A stretch of 64,000 nucleotides of DNA, from contig CALYLW010001191.1 in the NCBI GenBank assembly GCA_944989445.1, forward strand, positions 141,205-205,204, read 5' to 3'. Below are positions 59,470 through 64,000 of this stretch, in pieces. The notes under the pieces were generated by a model that saw only the letters and a list, made by a program, of their open reading frames with translations, was not told where the DNA came from and did no database searches. The number at the start of each line of letters is the position of its first letter. Position 1 is the stretch's first letter. The stretch comes from Ampullaceana balthica. Taxonomy: Eukaryota > Mollusca > Gastropoda > Lymnaeidae. The position numbers and the translations under genes were made by a program.

Positions 59470-61468
59470 TTTGTTGGTGGTGTGGGTGCCGATGTGGAAG
59501 GTGAGAGTGTACATGAGGCGTGTTGTTGGTGGTGTGGGTGCCGATATGGAAGGTGAGTGTGTACATGAGGCGTGTTGTTGGTGGTGTGTGTGCCGATATG
59601 GAAGGTGAGAGTGTACATGAGGCGTGTTGTTGGTGGTGTGGGTGCCGATATGGAAGGTGAGAGTGTACATGAGGCGTGTTGTTGGTGGTGTGGGTGCCGA
59701 TATAGAAGGTGAGAGTGTACATGAGGTGTGTTGTTGGTGGTGTGGGTGCCGATATGAAAGGTGAGAGTGTACATGAGGCGTGTTGTTGTTAGTGCAGGTG
59801 CTGATATGGAAGGTGAGAGTGTACATGAGGCATGTTGTTGGTGGTGTGGGTGCCGATATGGAAGGTGAGAGTGTACATGAGGCGTGTTGTTGGTGGTGTG
59901 GGTGCCGATATGGAAGGTGAGAGTGTACATGAGGTGTGGTGTTGGTGGTGTGGGTGCCGATATGGAAGGTGAGAGTGTACATGAGGCGTGTTGTTGGTGG
60001 TGTGGGTGCCGATATGGTAGGTGAGAGTGTACATGAGGTGTGTTGTTGGTGGTGTGGATGCCGATATGGAAGGTGAGAGTGTACATGAGGCGTGTTGTTG
60101 TTAGTGCAGGTGCTGATATGGAAGGTGAGAGTGTACATGAGGCGTGTTGTTGGTGGCGATATGGAAGGTGAGAGTGTACATGAGGCGTGTTGTTGGTGCA
60201 GGTGCTGATATGGAAGGTGAGAGTGTACATGAGGCGTGTTGTTGGTGGTGTGGGTGCCGATATGGAAGGTGAGAGTGTACATGAGGCGTGTTGTTGGTGG
60301 TGTGGGTGCCGATATGGAAGGTGAGAGTGTACATGAGGTGTGTTGTTGGTGGTGTGGGTGCCGATATGGAAGGTGAGAGTGTACATGTGGCGTGTTGTTG
60401 TTGTGCAGGTGCTGATATGGAAGGTGAGAGTGTACATGAGGCGTGTTGTTGGTGGTGTGGGTGCCGATATGGAAGGTGAGAGTGTACATGAGGCGTGTTG
60501 TTGGTTGTGCAGGTGCTGATATGGAAGGTGAGAGTGTACATGAGGCGTGTTGTTGGTGGTGTGTGGTGCCGATATGGAAGGTGAGAGTGTACATGAGGTG
60601 TGTTGTTGGTGGTGTGGGTGCCGATATGGAAGGTGAGAGTGTACATGAGGCGTGTTGTTGGTGGTGTGGGTGCCGATATGGAAGGTGAGAGTGTACATGA
60701 GGCGTGTTGTTGGTGGTGTGGGTGCCGATATGGAAGGTGAGAGTGTACATGAGGCGTGTTGTTGTTAGTGCAGGTGCTGATATGGAAGGTGAGAGTGTAC
60801 ATGAGGCGTGTTGTTGGTGGTGTGGGTGCCGATATGGAAGGTGAGAGTGTACATGAGGCGTGTTGTTGGTGGTGTGGGTGCCGATATGGAAGGTGAGAGT
60901 GTACATGAGGCGTGTCGTTGGTGGTTTGGGTGCCGATATGGAAGGTGAGAGTGTACATGAGGCGTGTTGTTGTTAGTGCAGGTGCTGATATGGAAGGTGA
61001 GAGTGTACATGAGGCGTGTTGTTGGTGGTGTGGGTGCCTATATGGAAGGTGAGAGTGTACATGAGGCGTGTTGTTGTTAGTGCAGGTGCTGATATGGAAG
61101 GTGAGAGTGTACATGAGGCGTGTTGTTGGTGGTGTGGGTGCCGATATGGAAGGTGAGAGTGTACATGAGGCGTGTTGTTGGTGGCGATATGGAAGGTGAG
61201 AGTGTACATGAGGCATGTTCTTGGTGGTGTGGGTGCCGATATGGAAGGTGAGAGTGTACATGAGGCGTGTTGTTGGTGGCGATATGGAAGGTGAGAGTGT
61301 ACATGAGGCGTGTTGTTGGTGGTGTGGATGCCGATATGGAAGGTGAGAGTGTACATGAGGCGTGTTGTTGGTGGTGTGGGTGCCGATATGGAAGGTGAGA
61401 GTGTACATGAGGCGTGTTGGTGGTGTGGGTGCCGATATGGAAGGTGAGAGTGTAGATGAGGCGTGTCG
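59470..61468. repeat. 52-bp G/T-rich minisatellite, ~38 units
   Basis: Same unit as 11008-11740 plus a second unit type with tgttgttagtgcaggtgctg in place of the tggtggtgtgggtgcc part. It occurs at about eight positions separated by multiples of roughly 52 bp. Truncated units (gttggtggcgatatgg) occur near 60150, 61185 and 61275. Very long open frames on the minus strand (TPHVHSHLPYRHPHHQQ repeats) result from stop-free units and shift freely among frames. Confidence 0.95.
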
Positions 61469-61756
61469 ATAATTTGATGTATTAGAGTCTAATACAACTT
61501 TCAAAACATGATTAAGTTTCTTTAGAGAACAAAAGATATAGTGTTGTTAATACATTAGATGGAATTGTTGGAGATAGGGGTGCCAAAAATTAAGATGGGG
61601 AGCACATGGGGCGTTAAAGTGGCTGTTATCAACGACAAGAAACAATATTTTATACAAGTTATATAAATAGTCGATGATTTATTTTTAAAAATAGATTAAT
61701 AATTGTATGTGACAATGTTTATTAACAAAAAAGTCATAGTTTGAGGTGGGTGAGAA
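61469..61756. other. Spacer of block copy 2
   Basis: Matches 11741-12017, including the single unexpanded gcacatggggcgttaaag core. Confidence 0.55.
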
Positions 61757-62225
61757 ATACTGGTACTGGGGGCGCGCATGGGGCGTGATAGACTGGGGGC
61801 GTACATGGGGCTTGATAGACTAGGGGCGCACATGTGGCGTGATAGACTGGTACTGGGGGCGCACATTGGGGCGTGATAGACTGGTACTGGGGGCGCACAT
61901 GGGGCGTGATAGACTGGGGGCGCACATGGGGCGTGATAGACTGGGGGCGCACATGGGGTGTGATAGACTGGTACTGTGGGTGCACATTGGGGCGTGATAG
62001 ACTGGTACTGGGGGCGCACATGGGGCGTGATAGACTGGGGGCGCACATGGGGCGTGATAGACTGGGGGCGCACATGGGGCGTGATAGACTGGGGGTGCAC
62101 ATTGGGCGTGATAGACTGGGGGCGCACATGGGGTGTGATAGACTGGTACTGTGGGTGCACATGGGGCGTGATAGATTGGGGGCGCACATGGGGCGTGAAA
62201 GACTGGGGGAGTTACATGAGGTGTG
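61757..62225. repeat. 26/33-bp minisatellite, ~16 units
   Basis: Same units as 12018-12154, expanded fourfold and with variant tgcacattgg units. Confidence 0.93.
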
Positions 62226-62372
62226 GTAGAGGTATTGATTTAAATCAATAATTATCTTTGGATACCAGTTTGTATCAAGTCAAAAATTTAAACAAAAGAA
62301 ACATTTTAACGTAACAATTAATAATTACATGAGATGGGAATGTTGGCAGTAGGGTGCCGACACTGGTGGTTA

Positions 62373-62637
62373 GGGCGCACATGGGGCCTGGTCTTGTGGT
62401 GTACATGGGGCGTGGTCTTGTGGTGTACATGGGGCGTATGGTTGTGGTGTACATGGGGCGTGGTCTTGTGGTGTACATGTGGTATGGTGTTGTGGTGTAC
62501 ATGGGGCGTGGTATTGTAGAGTACATGAGGCGTGGTGTTGTGGTTTACACCGGGCGTGGTGTTTTGGTGTACATGGGGCATTGTGTTGTGTTATACATGG
62601 GGCGTGGTGTTGTGGTGTAGATGGGGCGTGGTAGAGG
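62373..62637. repeat. 24-bp minisatellite, ~11 diverged units
   Basis: Homologue of 12505-12945 but shorter and much more diverged (tcttgtgg, tatggttg and cattgtgt variants). Confidence 0.92.
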
Positions 62638-62727
62638 GTGTTGTCTGTTACAACAATCAACAGTTGATATAAGTTTGTATAAATTATATAAAATATTAAA
62701 ACATTGTTTATATTATTGATATTACCT

Positions 62728-63624
62728 TCAATACCATCCAACGCCACTAATATTTCTTCCCTCAGAGTTGACCCCACTGTGGACATGGTGGGCATACCAC
62801 CAGCCAACATTATACCCAAGTGGGTGGACATAGGCCCCACTACTGCCTGGACATGTACATGTTGTGTATGTGTACTTGGTCCTATCAACACTCACCTCGT
62901 ACCTTTTTATCCATTGGCCTAAAGAGATCTGTTTAGGACATCCATGTGGATACGATACTATCAATGTCAGCTTGTCTCTACGTCTCTTGTATTTCTTGTT
63001 TACTTTCTTCCATAGATCAACCCAGTGTCTCCACATCTTGTCCAGTTTGTTAATTAAATCTACGTCACATGTCACATATTTCAACACACAACTGTCAAAC
63101 TCAATGTCTGCATCAACCACCGTCCAGCCATCAAGAGTGACCAGTGGACTATCTTGTCTATCATAGAACAATCTACACGTTGTGTGTCTAGCCTCAAGGT
63201 CATCAAACACCACGTGTGTACATCCTAACCTTCCCCCACACTTTGCTGGGTGTGTCCGAGTGTTGACACGTGTGACATGGACAAGTTTCCTTTTTGTATT
63301 CAATGTTTACACGCCTCACCATCCCAGTCCCTACTCTCATGACGTCACTTCCTCTCTTGTCATATAATGCATATGGTTTTTTGGTGTTTGGCCAAAACTT
63401 TGGTCTTTCTGTACTGGTCATTGTAACAGCTACCCTGACAGTGAGGTCAGCTACAGCTTTGATGTACTCAACTAGGAGGTTGTCATGGTAACATGCAGGC
63501 AGGTGATTGATGTTAAAATCATTGACAGGTACAAATTGTTTGTGACCTGCTTTCTTCTCACAGCTGTTATAATATTTGTGTAGATCTGCTTCTCCTCCTT
63601 CTGACACCTGGGTTTCATGTGTAC
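62728..63624 (-). pseudogene. Peptidase-like main exon, second copy, broken by an 8-bp deletion
   Basis: Begins after a cttgtcag acceptor (63624/63625) with GTHETQVSEGGEADLHK and ends at TGA 62728-62730. It carries the same landmarks as copy 1: MRVGTGMVRRVNI, THVVFDD, CDVDLINKL and CPGSSGAYVHPLG. Relative to copy 1, about 8 bases are missing near 63221, just before the THVVF histidine segment, which shifts the frame; the serine half is open in the other frame. The extra C that breaks copy 1 near 13391 is absent here. Neither copy is intact, and their lesions differ. Its 5' exons are outside the window. Confidence 0.68.
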
Positions 63625-63819
63625 CTGACAAGATCAACAAAGAAATTACATTTTAATTCATGTCTTACAACTGTCACTCTCCTATTATCTCTATTGAAAT
63701 AGATTTAATTAATTTTATCATTTTATTTCCATATTTTCTAAGATAAATTATAAGACAATAAAGATACAATAATATAATATATTTTTGTTGTCACAGAATG
63801 TGTAAAAACAAACATCTAA

Positions 63820-64000
63820 TAGCTCACATCAACATGACAGAAAGTTGAATATATAGAATGTTGGATAAAACAGCTTATAGCTCACATCAAAATGACAGGA
63901 AGTTGGATATAGAATGTTGGATACAATCATCTTATAGCTCACATCAACATGACAGGACGTTGGATATAGAATGTTGGATACAAACATCTTGTAGCTCACA
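63820..64000. repeat. 57-bp intronic minisatellite, cut by window end
   Basis: The unit starts acatcaacatgacagga at 63826, 63884 and 63941 (58 and 57 bp apart) and contains ggatatagaatgttggatac. It occupies the intron position of the 81-bp array at 14139 and shares its core but not its unit length. Confidence 0.9.

Larger units (their letters stand above)
54389..64000. repeat. Compound segmental duplication, copy 2 (open at window end)
   Basis: Same order and orientation as 5625-14480. Copy 2 keeps all arrays, the SINE, the LINE fragment and the peptidase-like exon but differs in array length. The 29-bp ctatatata array has 5 instead of 20 units, the 36-bp array 38 instead of 33, the 52-bp array about 38 instead of 14, the 26/33-bp array about 16 instead of 4, and the 24-bp array 11 instead of 18. 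The matching exons A and B should lie just past base 64000 if the duplication covers the whole gene. Confidence 0.93.

Overview
This is eukaryotic, animal-type DNA. It is AT-rich, with spliced coding exons and no operons or ribosome-binding sites. Decayed transposons (hAT, LINE, SINE, LTR) are present, and so is an extreme load of minisatellites: about 35 separate arrays with units of 12-126 bp. The TE mix and the style of the one clear multi-exon gene suggest an invertebrate, with a mollusc (gastropod-like) genome as my best guess. That assignment is inference, because no ribosomal or mitochondrial marker is present.

Layout. 1-5.6 kb: minisatellites, one isolated exon-like segment (2320-2460) and an inverted copy of a repeat family I call R1. 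5.6-14.5 kb: a compound block of seven arrays, a SINE, a LINE endonuclease fragment and the 3' part of a minus-strand gene. The whole block recurs in direct orientation from 54.4 kb to the window end. 13.0-15.1 kb: the gene itself, three phase-compatible exons encoding an acidic repeat region followed by a trypsin-like (PA-clan) peptidase-like domain. 15-24 kb: AT-rich sequence with a 1.43-kb hAT-type MITE (20291-21724, 8-bp target duplication). 24.4-29.4 kb: a second R1 copy and a 1-kb direct duplication. 29.5-33.4 kb: a relic hAT element. 34.55-37.80 kb: a 112-unit, 29-bp satellite with nested higher-order structure. 38.58-41.87 kb: a very young non-autonomous LTR retrotransposon whose single ORF joins gag to an integrase-type C-terminal tail with no RT. 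43.9-54.1 kb: LINE and transposon-derived pseudogenes, two hAT elements with perfect 8-bp target duplications (47348-49033 and 50904-54058), a nested MITE and two CRE-containing MITEs. 54.4-64.0 kb: the second copy of the compound block.

How it fits together. Little here is a working gene. The peptidase-like gene is present twice, and each copy carries a different frame-breaking lesion in its main exon. The dominant process is local tandem amplification of about 15-65 bp pieces. It can be caught in the act because several arrays arose from identifiable sequence inside transposons: two R1 copies expanded different segments, a pseudogene expanded two conserved motifs, and two MITEs expanded subterminal repeats. 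Open frames running through arrays are consequences of unit lengths divisible by three and are not annotated as genes.
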